A stretch of 64,000 bases of DNA. It comes from Kingdonia uniflora. Taxonomy: Eukaryota > Streptophyta > Magnoliopsida > Ranunculales > Circaeasteraceae. The position numbers were made by a program, and so were the translations under genes. The notes beneath the pieces are model-generated. The model saw only the letters and a program-made list of their open reading frames with translations, did not search any database and was not told where the DNA came from. The DNA lies in contig JACGCM010000715.1 of the NCBI GenBank assembly GCA_014058105.1, positions 2,232,001-2,296,000 on the forward strand, read 5' to 3'. The stretch's first letter is position 1. Every line of letters begins with the position of its first letter. Shown here one piece after another: positions 11,395 to 24,294 of the stretch.

Positions 11395-12130
11395 CAATAA
11401 ACTTGACCTGTATGGATACTGAAATCCATCTGCTTTTGCAGAATCTGGAAAAGACTATTGTTGAGAACAATGAGTCTCTAAATAACAAAGTAAGAGATTT
11501 TTTTGGCACCCTCACCTCCATATTCAGGAAGGCCTGATAATGGATTAACTTATACTATGATAGTATTATGCAACTGCGGCAGAATATTTATTTGGCAGTG
11601 CAACTCCACTATAATCTTGCATAGAGAATTAGTTGAGGCAAATAGAAATATTGGGAATATTCTATTACAATTTCTACGCTTCAAATATTGCACTTCCGAG
11701 GCAACATTTAGTAAATCACTATGCACATAGACCTAATTCACATTTTCCTCATTTATGAGCAAAACAATGAGCTATTCGTTACGAACCTCAAGTTTATGCC
11801 TACTAAAAGTAAGCTTGTGACAAGGTCGCACAATATTGGGCCTAGTGATAGGGGAAGTTGTAGATAGGGTCACAACTGTAGATTAACGAGAGGTGGTAAT
11901 AATGGCAGGGTTCAATTCCAGCCATCAATAACCTGAGGTAAGGGGAACAAGAAGTTTACCAATAGACTAAAATAGATTGGGAAGAATTTTAAAATGGATA
12001 CGAGATAGTCAGGTATGGGATTGCAAGGTACCCCAGGCAATCTAAAGAGATCAGCCCCAGACTTATCATGTGATCGCAGCTAGCATAGACCACGCTACGG
12101 TAGACTCTGCAGCTTTAGATTCCTCCCTTG
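11395..12130 (+). pseudogene. Copia 1 gag remnant
   Basis: A degraded gag C-terminal half. Around 11755-11810 the translation reads EQNNELFVTNLKFMPTKS, matching the conserved 'NNELL-KNH--RPTGS' region before the basic repeat of this copia group. Near 12080-12130 ASIDHATVDSAALDSSLDTN resembles the stretch that follows the zinc knuckle. The zinc knuckle itself cannot be resolved. Multiple stops and frameshifts are present. Confidence 0.6.
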
Positions 12131-12935
12131 ATACCAATGTAACATTGGATTAAGTTTTAAGAATGAACAGTAGTAAATTCTTAATAGATGAATGATGCCA
12201 TCTAGAGAACATTGCCAAGTAGTAACTTTACTTGTTGAAGCAGTAGTTTTACTTTATTCGTTCTATCATTGACTGAGTTGGGAACTCTTCAGTGTTTAGT
12301 TTAATAGAATGCTCGTGACATGTACTGGTTTGGTATCCCATCTATGTGAGATTGTTCATTTATTTTATTTTGTGAATTTATTACTTGGAAAGTAGTTAAA
12401 TTCTATGTATGATAGTTGATCTACTATATACAACCTGCCTATGGATCTATCTGCTCATTGAGCATGACCGATAATCGAATAAGTGGCGACACATGTCTAA
12501 GAGATATTAGTACCACACACTCGATCCTTTTGAGATATGAACATATTTCTTGTCTCTAACCTAGTACACCGGGGACTTCACAAATACTATTAGCACAGGT
12601 AATATGACATAGCGCACTGAGTGCGTCATGCTATTACTATCTAACGGTACGATATAGGGTATCTAGTCCACTTTATAAACTAGTAAATCCAGCTGGATTT
12701 TACTGAGTTTAGGGATATACATGATAATACTTATCACGTAATGACTATCAAGAAAAATAACAAATAAGGTTTTGTGTATTTATTCAATGTCTAAAGGTTA
12801 GAACATGCTATTGGAGTAGTTTCTAATATACTCCTCAGGGCTCGGATAGTGAGGAAAATTATCGGGATCACATCTCAACTTTCCTTCAAAGGAGAGAAGA
12901 TCTAGAGAGTGTACGTGTAACGATTACTTTTGAGG
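12131..12935 (+). other. Copia 1 protease region, unresolved
   Basis: By position this should hold protease and the integrase zinc finger. No catalytic DSG or DTG motif could be read with confidence. The only content is AT-rich, stop-dense sequence. Confidence 0.35.
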
Positions 12936-13465
12936 AAAGTCTAGTATTTCATCCTAATATGACCAAGGTGGAATGAGATCTCCAGCCACATTCATGGAGA
13001 CATATGTGGACCTTTCCATCCACATAGTGGCCCACTTGAATATTTATGGTCATAAAAAGCACATCTAGGAGATGGTCTTACGTTTGCCTACTCATAAAAT
13101 CTAGGAATACAACGTTAGTATGACTTCTCACTTAGATCATTCGATCGTAGGCTTAGTTCCTGGATTAACCGATCAAAGTCGATCGATGTGACTTGACGGG
13201 GGTTTAGGAGTTTGACTCACAGGCTTTTGATGATTATTTTACCACTAAATGGGATAGATGATTGAGTATCGTGAGTACCCCATACGGTACTCATCTCGGG
13301 ATTGGAAAAGAACCTAATCAAGCGATTTAGGATAATCGCTAGGCCACTATTATTACGATCACAACTTCCAACTAGTATGTGGGATATGCATTCTTACTCC
13401 CACAACACTGCTTAAGGTTCATCCTTTAGCAAATTATCAAATTATATTTTCTCAAAAGCAACTAG
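12936..13465 (+). pseudogene. Copia 1 integrase remnant
   Basis: Pieces of the integrase core are legible. SHIHGDICGPIHPHSGP (about 12985-13035) corresponds to the conserved 'GD-CGPI-P-SGP' region with the first catalytic aspartate. PIKVDRCDL (about 13165-13190) corresponds to the second aspartate block, and LIKRFRIIARPLLLRSQLP (about 13315-13372) to the region after the catalytic glutamate. Stops separate these blocks, so no product is possible. Confidence 0.7.
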
Positions 13466-15000
13466 TAACTGAGTCGGAGCCCGGTATCGCCCATCGACGA
13501 ACATTTGGATATTCCGTACAGGTGTCAATCGTACCACAATGTATGAAGATAGGACCCTCAATGTCGGTCTAGTATTATATGGGTTACGATTTGCATTTAT
13601 CACTGGATATTTGGACCCACTGGCGACATATATACTGCAGGGCAGATAATTGTCACTTTGATGAAACTATATTTCCAGTATTAGGGGGGAGATATGACAG
13701 TCAATGCTGAGGATGTTTCTAAGAGGTCTTGGAAAATACCATCGTTGTCTCATCTAGATCCTTATACATAAGTTAGGTAACAATAAGGTTTAATGGATTT
13801 TAAACCTCCAATAGGTTGTAAATGATTTGCAAGATGCATTCATAAACACTATTGAAGTACCGTAAGTATATGTACCTACAAGTAATGCACCTATACAACA
13901 GAACATTCTGGGGGAGTTAGTACCGCAGTAGAACATTCTAGGGGAATTAGTACTGCAAACGAATCTGAGGCTCCCGCTTAATGCAGAGCACCGTTGGAAG
14001 AAAGTATTATGAGCTGGGGAGCTGCAGAATAAGGGACAAATATGACTAATGGTGTAGTCGGTTCATCGAGGATGGAACCACCCATTGACGAGGTAATAGT
14101 AGCTACGCGGCCAGTTGATGCATTACGAGACTAGCCCAGCGTGGTACACATGCGTATGATAATAATGAGATCTTGATCTATTAAAAGTCTGTAATAAACA
14201 TAATGTAGGATCGTTCAGTAGAGATTGATCGATAAGGTATTCATATTCGTTGTTGTGCTCGCCATCAAGGATGAGGATTCAAAGCCAAAGTGAGCATCTA
14301 AAATCTAAGCGGAGCTCAGCTTGCTAGCATAATGTGAAATGATACAATTGAGCCTATCGGTTATAAATGGGAAAGGTACAGAAACATGATTAACTCAAAG
14401 AAATAATATGGTCAAGGCTAGACTAGTTGCCCAGGAAATCATTCAGAGATCTGGCATCGATTGTAGTATTACCTATTACCTGGTTATGGACACTATAACG
14501 TTTCGGTATTGATCAGTCTGTCAAATTATCGGGGACAAGCTATACATGTGCCTTATGCAAATGCCGCGTAACTATATAAGAAACTAGATACGGATATCTA
14601 CATGAAGCCACCTAGTAAGGTATAAGCTTCTGAAAGTAATTAAGCCTGGCACACGAAGTGTGTATGTAATAAAACTGGAAAAGTTATTATTGACTTGAAG
14701 TAATAATTGGGCCATGAGACATAATAACTTGACTGAATATTTGAAGGTTAGGGACTTTACAAATATCCTTATCCGTCCATGCGTTCTTATTTAGAACATA
14801 TAAATTAGTTTCAGTATCATCTTAACAGTGTACTAAATGATTTGAATATCATTAGACCTTCGGGGGAGATCATGAGAGCCGCCGAATACCTTGGGAAGGA
14901 ATTCAAAATATAAGACCTTGGGAAATCAAGAGTGTCTCAATTTACAGATTGAACATCTTGATAGTGGCACTCATACACCAAACAATATCTACCAAAAGAG
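13466..15000 (+). pseudogene. Copia 1 reverse transcriptase remnant
   Basis: KARLVAQEIIQRSGIDCSIT (from about 14413) is the start of the copia reverse transcriptase core. DIYMKPPSKV (about 14590-14620) follows. LNDLNIIRPSGE (about 14833-14868) stands where the YVDDLNIIG catalytic box should be, with its aspartates partly lost. Near 13895-13965 an imperfect 30-base unit (AGAACATTCTGGGGGAGTTA) is tandemly duplicated. Confidence 0.75.
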
Positions 15001-15845
15001 TTATCTAACACTTCGATATGGATATAGCATATGGTGCTAAGTTATTTATTACGCGTCCAGCACTTGGGTGTGGACAACGACATCTTCTACCATCCTAATG
15101 GAGGGAAAAACTCTTAGGGCCATGGCGCTAGCTAGGAGGTGCTTTGCTATAGTTAGTTGGGTATACTAGACCCAATGACTCATTCGCAGTGAACTGGTTG
15201 GCTTGCCATAGTTCTATTCCTACACAAAAGCACTAGATTGAGATCAAGCAAATTCTGAGGTGCCTGATCAGTAAGAAAGACTGGGGTCTATTCTACTTGA
15301 AATGGTAAACGTAAAAGTATAAAGTACACCGATACAAAATACTTCTCAGACCCACATAGATGCCATTGTCAAATGGATTATGTGCTCTTGTATGGAGATA
15401 CTATAATTTTATAGAGATCATTGAAGCAGACAATGGTTGCTACATCCTCGAACCAAGTACAGATTCTTGCACTACATGAAGCTAATAGAGAATGCTTCTG
15501 GTTGCGGTCTATGATCAACCACATTAACGAGAGTTGCAGTTTGAGTTCTATCTAAGATAAACCGATGATACTTTATGAAAACAATGCAACTTGTATCGTT
15601 CAAGTCAATGAAGGATTTATTAAATGTGACAAAATGAAGCATATTTTACCACAGTTCTTCCACATGCATGAGTTGTAGTAGATGAATGAGATCAACATTG
15701 TTCAAGTCCATTTAGAAGATATCCTGGCTGATCTATTCTCCAAGGTTCTTGCATGTCCATCGTTCAAGAGATTAGTTCATGGAATCGGCATGCGAAGTTT
15801 ACAAGATTTATTATCTCAGGGAGATCGACGTCAGGGGGAGTAATC
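15001..15845 (+). pseudogene. Copia 1 RNase H and C-terminal remnant
   Basis: ILALHEANRECFWLRSMI (about 15463-15516) matches the end of copia RNase H. GFIKCDKMKHILPQFF (15613-15660) and LEDILADLFSKVL (about 15712-15750) match the conserved 'K--KHI-P-FF' and 'LADLFTK' blocks that end copia polyproteins. Two stops lie between them. Confidence 0.8.
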
Positions 15846-17002
15846 CCAGCCTAACGTAGACACATGCGTGTTGTACTCTTTTTCCTGATAGCGCAGTTTT
15901 TATCCTAGGAGGTTTTACTGGCTAGAGGTTTTTAGGGCTGACAATTTAACCCGCCCCGCTGGAGCCCCACCCCGCCCGAGGTGGCTTTGGTATGACTATA
16001 GTGGGTATGGGGCGGGTTTGGTTTTTAAAAAAACTTATTTATTTAATAGGGCGGGTCTGGTTTTAAGCTCAAATAAATTGGGCCCCATCACCCGACCCAG
16101 TTATAAAGGATATGACTTGAATATCCTTAAGTTAATCCAAAGACTAAAGACATGTTAGTTAAGTCTAGCATCATGTCTCCTCTCCTGTCTTCATTTCATC
16201 TCCAGCCTCCTGTGTTCAATCATCAGCTTCTCTTCATTTCAACCTCAAAACAACATTCTTCACCAAACTAAATTTTATTTGAAGCTCAAGTCAAGTGAGT
16301 GTTCTGATTTTAATAGATTTATGATAAAACTTACATTCTTCTTCTAATAAGAAGATTTTGAATTTCTCTTTCAATCTTTCCTCAGAGATCAAAACAAAGA
16401 AAAGAAAAAGTAAAAGAAGAGATCTTTGTTTGAAAGGTATCAATTCTCTCTTTCTGAATCAATTGGTATTCTCATCCCATTGGATTACTACTACTACTTG
16501 CTTTCATTAAAAAGATTGTAAATTTTTAGTGTTTAGTTAGAATTCTTTAAACCCCATTTCCATATTTTACTCAACTGGTGACTCATTTCATTTCTTATCA
16601 ATTCTGATCATCTATGTACCAACATTCATATCCATCTAAGTACTCCATCATTACAATCGGTATGAGACTTAATTAAATTTTAAACCCAAAATAACATTCT
16701 TCACTAAACTAACTTTTAATTTCAATAATTTTCTTAGAAAATGGCTTTCATCAAACCTCACACAAATCTTATGATGTCAAATATTTTTCTTTTTCTCGTC
16801 TGAATTGCATCCCATCTTTGGTGTATTAATAATACCTGAGTTTCTTTAAAGATTTGTAAAACTTAGATTCTGTTGACAACATTAAATAACATTGTATCAA
16901 ACATATGGATTTGTAAACGGGTGTTGGGGTGGGTTTGGTATAGAAAAAATTAAACGAGGCAGGTTTGGGCATTCCCCATTTAAGTTAAATGGTATTGGGG
17001 CG

Positions 17003-17633
17003 TATAATGGCCAAATTCTGTAAGCTCGAAATGGCCTATAATACCTTATCACACCAATGAACCTGCAACAATATTCTAATAGAAAGTATAGAAAGTAAGA
17101 AATGACACAGGTGATTTTAGCGTGGAAAACCTCTGAATAGGTATAAAAATCACAACCTCGAGTGGAAGATTTTTGTAAAAGTATATTTATATCTTGAGGC
17201 GGATATATTATTACAAGTGATCTCTAGATATAGAAATGCTTAAACCTCGTAACTAAGAATTTTTAATGTTACTGTGAATTAAGAATAAGTAGCTTCTTGA
17301 TGATCTCTTGTATAATTTTTTGGTCCCTTTCTCCTCTAAAATTTTTCCTTTATATAGGCCTTCTCCACAGCTCTTCATCGTGCTGGAACATGTTTTCTGA
17401 ACAATGTGGTTAGTGGCAGTTAATTGAGTAACTAACGTGTTCGTAAGAGACAGAAGTCTTTGACTGGATAAGGCTTTTCAGTTTAAGTTCGGCCCACGTT
17501 CTTAACCAGTTCATGGGGTGGGTTTGAATATTGACTGGGAAAGTTATGTTAAAAAATGCGTGAGTCTGAGATGGAGGTGATTTAAACTGGCGATAGCTCA
17601 ACTTTAGGTAAGATCGAGGGATAGGTTCTTACA
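17003..17633 (-). repeat. 3' LTR of Tat 2
   Basis: On the plus strand it runs TATAATGGCC to TTCTTACA, matching the right LTR with roughly 12 percent differences by eye. It carries an extra direct duplication (TAGAAAGTA twice, about 17085-17100). The reverse-strand TATA box lies near 17347-17358. The next bases (ATCGCCCCCTCA) are the complement of the polypurine tract. Confidence 0.9.
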
Positions 17634-19225
17634 ATCGCCCCCTCATAACCGAAGTCACGAGTGGCTTTGGTTGAGAAATGATCTGTTATTATTGCTATTT
17701 AGGTTAAAGTTCTTGATAATTGAAATGGAGTAATGATGGCTTTGATGTGTGAAATTTATGTGTGTTATGGGGAAATGTCGTGTATGTATGAGGATGTGAA
17801 TTCTGATGTATGTGACGGTTATGAATTTGAAAAGTTACGTCTGTAATGAATGATGATGCTTGGTAAAATGTACATGCACAATAAATGTAGGGTTTTATAA
17901 ATAGTACCTGTATCGAATCCTTGAAGTAAAGTACACTTGTAATCGGTAAAATTCTCTGAAATATTAAAAATTGTAAAGACACGGAGGATGGTCCTTGAAG
18001 AGTGGATTGCATTTGAAATACAGAGGTTGAAGTTGAAATATTTTGGTGATCAATCCTTGGAGATGTCGATTCCCTCTCCTGTTCCTCCGACTTATCAAGG
18101 CATTTCGAAAGACGAAGTGGTTGAAGCTTAGGAGAAATTCTTTTGTAAGTGGAGGATTCATGTCGTCGTCTTGACAAGCAAGGAATGTTGGGTTTATCTC
18201 CATACTATGGTAAAGGATAAGGTTGGGGGGTTAGATGCAGGGATATGCATAACTGCAGAGCAATTATGCTGATTTCTTGTATCACCATAGATTCTAAGGT
18301 TGGACCCTCTTCATTTCTACCAACTCTTCAGAGGTGGCAGTTTCAGAGGAGGAGGTGATGGTAGTAAAGGAGGGAGACAACCAGTGGAAGTCTATTTTTG
18401 TATTTCAATCACGGTTTGGTGCTTAGAAAACCTTCAGTTTGAAGAGTTGGGGCCAACACTGAGTCTACTGCTTGCATAGTTTCCATATGAAGTTTGACTA
18501 GACTTCGACCAAACTCATGTGAGGGAAGCTTTTTGTTGGTTCCGATTTTTGATTTGCATCAGGGCGAAAGATCACAGAAGCAGGACAAGCTGAAGGATTT
18601 GATATGTCGGAGTGCCTGAATGACCTGTTACTTGCAAAAGCTTTGAAAAACTTATTATCTGTAAAATACTTGAAGTTGGGTGCTGGACAGATTAGGTCTC
18701 TGGAATATACCTGAGATCGATTTCTGAATGACTTGTTATCTGTAAAATCAAGTGTAATTTTATTTTCAGGAATAAAATTTATTATCCAATTACTTGTGTT
18801 TATGTAGATATAAAATAGCTCGCAGAATCGAACTGAAATATTTGAAGGATGTTTGAAATGAATTGAAGCTTATGAGTACCGAAAGTATTGTTACTGTAAC
18901 ATTCAAACTGAGATATATATGTGCAAAAATGTATGTGGTGATGTAAGTATGATATGTCTGCGTGTTGGAAAAATTGCAGGAAATCTGTAATGCAAATATT
19001 CGATCTAATAAAGGTCGATAGAGGGATAAATCTTGAAAAAATAAGCCCGACTTAAAAAATAATGTAACATATGAGTTCGAGGGAAGGGACTAGTTCAAAT
19101 AGTTTATCTCAAGATTTTTGGGTTTCTGCTACGAGATAAAAGGTCAAAATCAAGTTTTGAGGGGAAAGTGTTGCACAAATGTATAAATAAGGGTAGAATT
19201 TATTTTTGAATATGGAGAAGAGATT
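17634..19225. other. Tat 2 segment between 3' LTR and small antisense ORF
   Basis: Alignable with 47327-48830 of Tat 3 over most of its length. The polypurine tract complement is at the left. A glycine-rich (plus) or proline-rich (minus) block lies near 18335-18400. On the plus strand around 18117-18210 a block reads ...FFCKWRIHVVVLTSKECW, and Tat 3 has a matching translation, but both then hit stops. Apparent 157- and 79-codon minus-strand frames here are not supported by conservation of frame. The role is probably promoter and leader of the antisense genes. Confidence 0.5.
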
Positions 19226-19582
19226 ATGATGGTGCAGACTCTATTTTGGAGAAGTCGTCATGCCGCTGAAGGACGATTGGCCATAAAGATCACTAAAGTA
19301 CGGGAGAGGATTTTTGGGTTGTTTGGTTATGATACTGAGTTACCAGTGAGGGAATGTCAGCTCGAAGGGCTAGATGTAAGGAGTTGGGAACTTGAGTATG
19401 CCTGAAATTTCTATGAGATATGATTTTGTAAATTGGTATGGGATCCTGCAGATCGAGAAGAGATGATTGGATTGATTATTGAGGTGGAGATCAAATTTGA
19501 AGATGGGATGATAGAGAGAGGAAATCTGATCAGATATGGTTATTGAGGTCGTCAAGGCTGTTTTAGATGTAATTATATGTAA
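19226..19582 (+). pseudogene. Small antisense ORF of Tat 2, three stops
   Basis: Homologue of the intact 124-codon frame at 2536-2910. It starts MMVQTLFWRSRHAAEG, has IFGLFGYDTELPVREC in the middle, and ends GRQGCFRCNYM before TAA. In-frame stops interrupt it near 19403, near 19419 and shortly before GRQGC. It precedes the spliced antisense gene by 262 bases. The terminal CFRC pair is retained. Confidence 0.7.
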
Positions 19583-19844
19583 ATTATTATCCTAAATAAA
19601 TGTAAGTGTTGCTGAATGTAACAAAAAAGTTAGAAGTCAATTTGATCCTCTATAGTTGTAAATGCCGTTTTAGACCGTTTTGAGAAACAAATTTTTAATA
19701 ACTTTGAAAATTTTCTTATCTTTAAAAATGACGTCTCTAGTACTATAAGTATAAGGAACAAGAACATAAAAAATACAGGAGCTTCTAGTTTTGTTTTTTT
19801 TATACAAAACTGCTAAAATTTGATATCGTGGAGTGTGAGTCATC

Positions 19845-22800
19845 ATGAGTGTGGGAAAGTCAGATAAAGATATGGAAATAAGAGATAAAAATAGATTAAG
19901 TTATAAGGGTAGGGGTAATGATGGAAAGATGGTTTCATTGAAAAGGTACAAGACATCTAACATGGATAGTGGAAAGGGCGCCTCGGTTCCATAACCGAGG
20001 ACAGGTCGTGCGTGGCGTAATAACTGTCAGCTGTTAGAGAGAGAAAAAATAAATAGTGTTTTCGTCTTTATCATTCAAACGTTTTTCAACTTCTAAAAAT
20101 TTAGATAGCATAGAGAGAGAAGCACAAAAAAATACAGAGGATTTGGTAAGGAGTTATATGAGGGTGATCAGCAGTTAAAGAGAGTTGTAGGCACAAAATC
20201 ACGTAAGTGGCTATACAGCAGCGTTGTGAGGGAAAGACTTAGCGCTACTATGGATTCTTATTATGATACTGAAGGTTAGTAGAGACGTGTGCTGTGTTTT
20301 TTACAAATTGTAATATGTTTGAAGAAAATCTCTAAAAAAAAATACTATTTATAGTAACCTATGATATTTGACATATAAACAGAATATTTGAAAGATATAT
20401 TGCATATGAATGATCGATGTGTATGAAATAATGATAGATACCTGAACCTGTATGAAGGTCGAATGTGAGAGGTATTTGTGTAGGATCAAACTTTGCCTGT
20501 AAAATTAAAGTTGAGATGGATAGTTCACCTATTAATGAGGTTTTGACCTCTGGTCGGACGGTAGAGTCCTATGGTGAGGTAGAAGTTGGTTTGGAGCAAT
20601 TTATAGGTTGTCCTGGTAAATTGGTGGCCTATCCCCCTGGTTCAGATGTATTTAAAGAATTTTGTAAAGCCAAGGCTGTCGTAAGAGGGAAATGGGGTAA
20701 CTGTGTAGAATACACTGGTAGGATGTTTAGGGGGTGTACTGTAACGACAGGGGAAGAGTATTTTTATTTATTGGTCGACTTGGAGGAAGAAAAATGAGAT
20801 AGGGGTATGGATGAATCGATCTCGTTAGAATATTTTGATAGGAGTGTTCGGAGTGACCTTTCAAAGGGTTTCTTGTGTTACCTGTCTCAATTACAGTACA
20901 GTTGATCTTCCCCTTATTAATTTGGCAATGGAGATTATGAATACAATTGGGGCATGTCCTGTTCAATTGAATGGGAATATGTGGGAGGTAATAACTATTT
21001 GAGACCATCTGAATGAAAAATAGGAGAATGAGGGAAAAGTGTGAAGGATATCCCCTGAGGACGTATTGCAGTTTTATGGGGTGAAGAATTATCAAGCCAA
21101 TGGTGGGGCATATTTTAGTGCGAGTGCAACTCAGCGTCGCTTCTTTGATCTTAATTCATCAGGTCGAGCCTGGAATGATAACGTAATATGGGTGAAGGAT
21201 AATTGTCTTCAGAGAGATGGTGAAGAACCTTTGGATCTTCAGCTTAGAACTGTAAAAAAGAGTAAGTATAACAATGCATAGAGTATAATATTGATATGTA
21301 TGAACTGATGATCTTTTGGTGATAATAACAAATGTTGTGCATGGCAGACCTAAAGTCCCGAGTGGAGAGAAAGGATTCATTGTTGGACAAAGTTGCAGGG
21401 GAAGAGGTTGAGCTCGAATTTGTATTGGAAGGACTTGGTCTTAACAGAAAGAAGAGGGTTGGGAACAAGTTGAAAAAGGTTTAAAAATCTCAATTAACCA
21501 GGCTGATGGTGAGTGTTGATGGTGGGAAGAAGAGAGGAACTGGTAGGGATGGTCGAACCAATGTGACTAAGACCCTAGAATAGACAGTTCGGTTCAGCCG
21601 GAGTCTATTACATCGAGCAAATGAGATCAAACATTTCTAAAAAAATAGATGTTGAAGCATCCGTCGACCAATGGTACCACTAGAAGTGGTGAGATCAACG
21701 GAAAAGAGAAAAAGAGAAGGATCGAACCTTCGGGGAGGCCGGAGGAAAGGGTCACTAAAGAGCGACCTGCTGCTGAGGACGATCACAAAGATGTGGAGGA
21801 AAGGGCTAGGCTAGCGGCTCTTCATGGAGAGGAGGACATGAGTAGGATGATATGTATTTATGTTTGATCGTGTAAAAATTTATTGCGTTTCGAACTCACG
21901 CTGAGGTCAATTTTTTTGTGCAGGTTTCTCGTTTGGTGAAGGGGATTTAGCTTGGAGTGGAAGAAGAAAAATCCGAGTTGTTTAAGGTTAAGGTCGAGCT
22001 TGAAAAGAATATAGTTCGAGCGAAGGCTGATGCTCTCAAGGAAGCCAAGAAGCTCGAGGCCCTAAAAGCTTCTCATGCATTGGTGATTGGCCATCTGCAA
22101 GCAGAGGTGAGGGTAAATCTGGAGGAGGTGGAGCGTGAAAGGCTGGGGCACCACCTGATGTTGAAGGGATATTCTGAGGTTAAGGTGGATGCCATTAAGG
22201 CAGACATCTATATTGAGGAGGGTGATGATAAAGAAGTGAAAGAGGTGGCGGTGGGAGTTGTTGATGGACTAGACAGTGTCTCATGCCAGACAGTGTTAGA
22301 CAATTAAGGGGATGACACCTAACTCCCAGAGGGCAAGAATGAGAAGGTAGGGTAGAGAAATGACTTTGTATGAGTGTTTTGAAGTATCTTATAAATTATT
22401 AGATTTGTGCGTATTGAATAGACTTTTGTAGGCTGAGCCCCTTTTTTTTAAACCCTCTTCTAGGCACTTAGAGAAATGAGTCTCAAAATAAAAGATATAG
22501 AGGTCGGGCTTGCCAGGGAAAAATAGATCTCCACTGCCTTGCTGTCTTCGCAAGTGGAGCTACAGGTTAGATCGGAATTGATCTTCTGACTTGTATGCTG
22601 CATCGGCATAAAGCTACCAAGTAAATTATATAACATAAAACGTAGAGGTAGATCAAAAACTTGCTATCATTTTTAGGAAAATAACACTAATATAGTGCGT
22701 AGACAAATTCAAAGTATTTAGATAAAGTGGAATATCGAAAACATGTACCTTAAATTTTAAAATGTATGTTATGGAGCATCGATCTGAGATTTTACATTTG

Positions 22801-24272
22801 ACCTTTAAGTCTAAAAGTAGTTGCACACAATAGATGTTAGAAATCAGATATTCTTTCCGAAATGATATATATATATCATGTTGATGGGTGTTTTGAATCG
22901 AGATGCATATAATGTATCTATTATTGTGCAGGTCGAATTGGATTCAGTTCGCCCGCTCGAAGATGAGGCACTCCAATGTAACCGTGAATTTGGGGAGGAG
23001 TTGGATAGGGCGAGGGAGGTGAATGAGAACAAAGAAGATCAACATGTAATTGTGCATTTTAAATTTGTTGAGGCAACCCAGACTGTTGTTGACCTCACTC
23101 GCAAGGTCGAGGAAAAAGTTGCCAAAATTGAGAAGGGGATAAAAGAGCTTGAGGAGGTAAAAATAACATGCCACGAAGCTTCAAAATCGGGTTGACATGC
23201 TGATGGTTAAGGGTAGGTAAGCTAAAATGGCTTAATAAGGTATTTAGGCGCTAGAAAGATCGGAGGGACAATCTTGAGTTGATCTTCAGAATTGTAGAAG
23301 TGAGCTGGAGCGACTGAAGAAGAAAATGATTAAAAAAGATAATGAGCTGAAGGTGGCTCGAAAAAATCTATCAGCCTCGGAAGCTGCAGCCGAACACTTG
23401 CATATAACCCTATCCGCCAAGGATATGGAGTTTTGGGGGATACAATGAAGGTGTGACAAGTTAAATAAGAGGGTGACACGATTGAAGACCGAATTAGCGC
23501 AAGCCAACGTGCGTGTCATGAAAGCCGAGGCTAGAGAGTACTTGAGGGGAAGTAAAAATGAGGTTAAAGTTCCTATAGTCCAAGGCGATGTAGTTAGTCT
23601 GTTAGGTCAAATTAGAGAGCTAGAAGGTGACGTAGCTCGAATTTAGGGCATGTACAGAAAGGGAATACAAACTTAAGGGAATGTCAGCACAAGTTGGATG
23701 CTGCTCTTGTTAGGGAGAAGGTCTTAGAAGGGGAAATCTAGCCGAAGGAAATTCTGATGAATAAAAAAGATGATTTGTTAAGGGATACTTCAGCCAGGAA
23801 AGAGCCGAATGCAGAAATCAAACGACTTCGAGCCCAGGTGGTGGACCTAGAGGTCATTAATCAGGCTGAATCAGTGAAATTTGTCAAAAAATTGGAAGAG
23901 GCTATTGCTTTTGATGCTCGGACGGAAATAAAAATGACACATTAGAAGAAACTGTATACGACTTTGGAGTTACACCTTGAGAAGGTGAGATCTCACTTTT
24001 TATGGATTGTTGAAGCTCCTGCGTCACGTGCAGACCTGTTAAAGTCAACCGTTGCATATTTTGTAGAGGAAGTAAAAAGACTTGACTTAGAACGAGTCAA
24101 TATAGATCGAGGGAACAGTATGGCCTTCATGGAAATGAATTTAGGTCCTCGACCTGCTAATCTGATAGAGAGGGGCAGAGGTGCTGCAACTCGCGAACTA
24201 AATTCTAATTTACCTCCTGCTAAAGGGCAAAGCAAGGTTGACATCCCAGCAGCAGGAAATGATCCATTTTAA
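19845..24272 (+). pseudogene. Antisense spliced coiled-coil gene of Tat 2 (six exons, decayed)
   Basis: Predicted exons: 19845-20274, 20472-21261, 21348-21841, 21924-22346, 22464-22565, 22932-24272; introns of 197, 86, 82, 117 and 366 bases, all GT-AG (for example A|GTAAGT and ATGGCAG). The frame continues across each junction. Exon 1 begins MSVGKSDKD and includes NDGKMVSLKR. Exon 2 holds the domain with YLSQLQYS and then RRFFDLNSSGRAWNDN, resembling the plant 'putative gypsy type transposon' family. Exons 3 to 6 are Glu/Lys/Leu/Ala-rich and predicted long coiled coil (LEKNIVRAKADALKEAKKLE; VVDLEVINQAESVKFVKKLE), ending GNDPF. A trapped frame of about 1,190 codons is implied. Stops in exons 2, 3, 4 and 6 show decay. 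The cellular role is unknown; a structural or filament-like nuclear protein is only a guess. Confidence 0.8.
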
Positions 24273-24294
24273 TGTGACTTGAAATAAATAGTAT

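Noticed and set aside
17704..18203. 157- and 79-codon minus-strand frames in Tat 2
   Set aside because: The matching Tat 3 sequence does not keep either frame; treated as conserved non-coding sequence.
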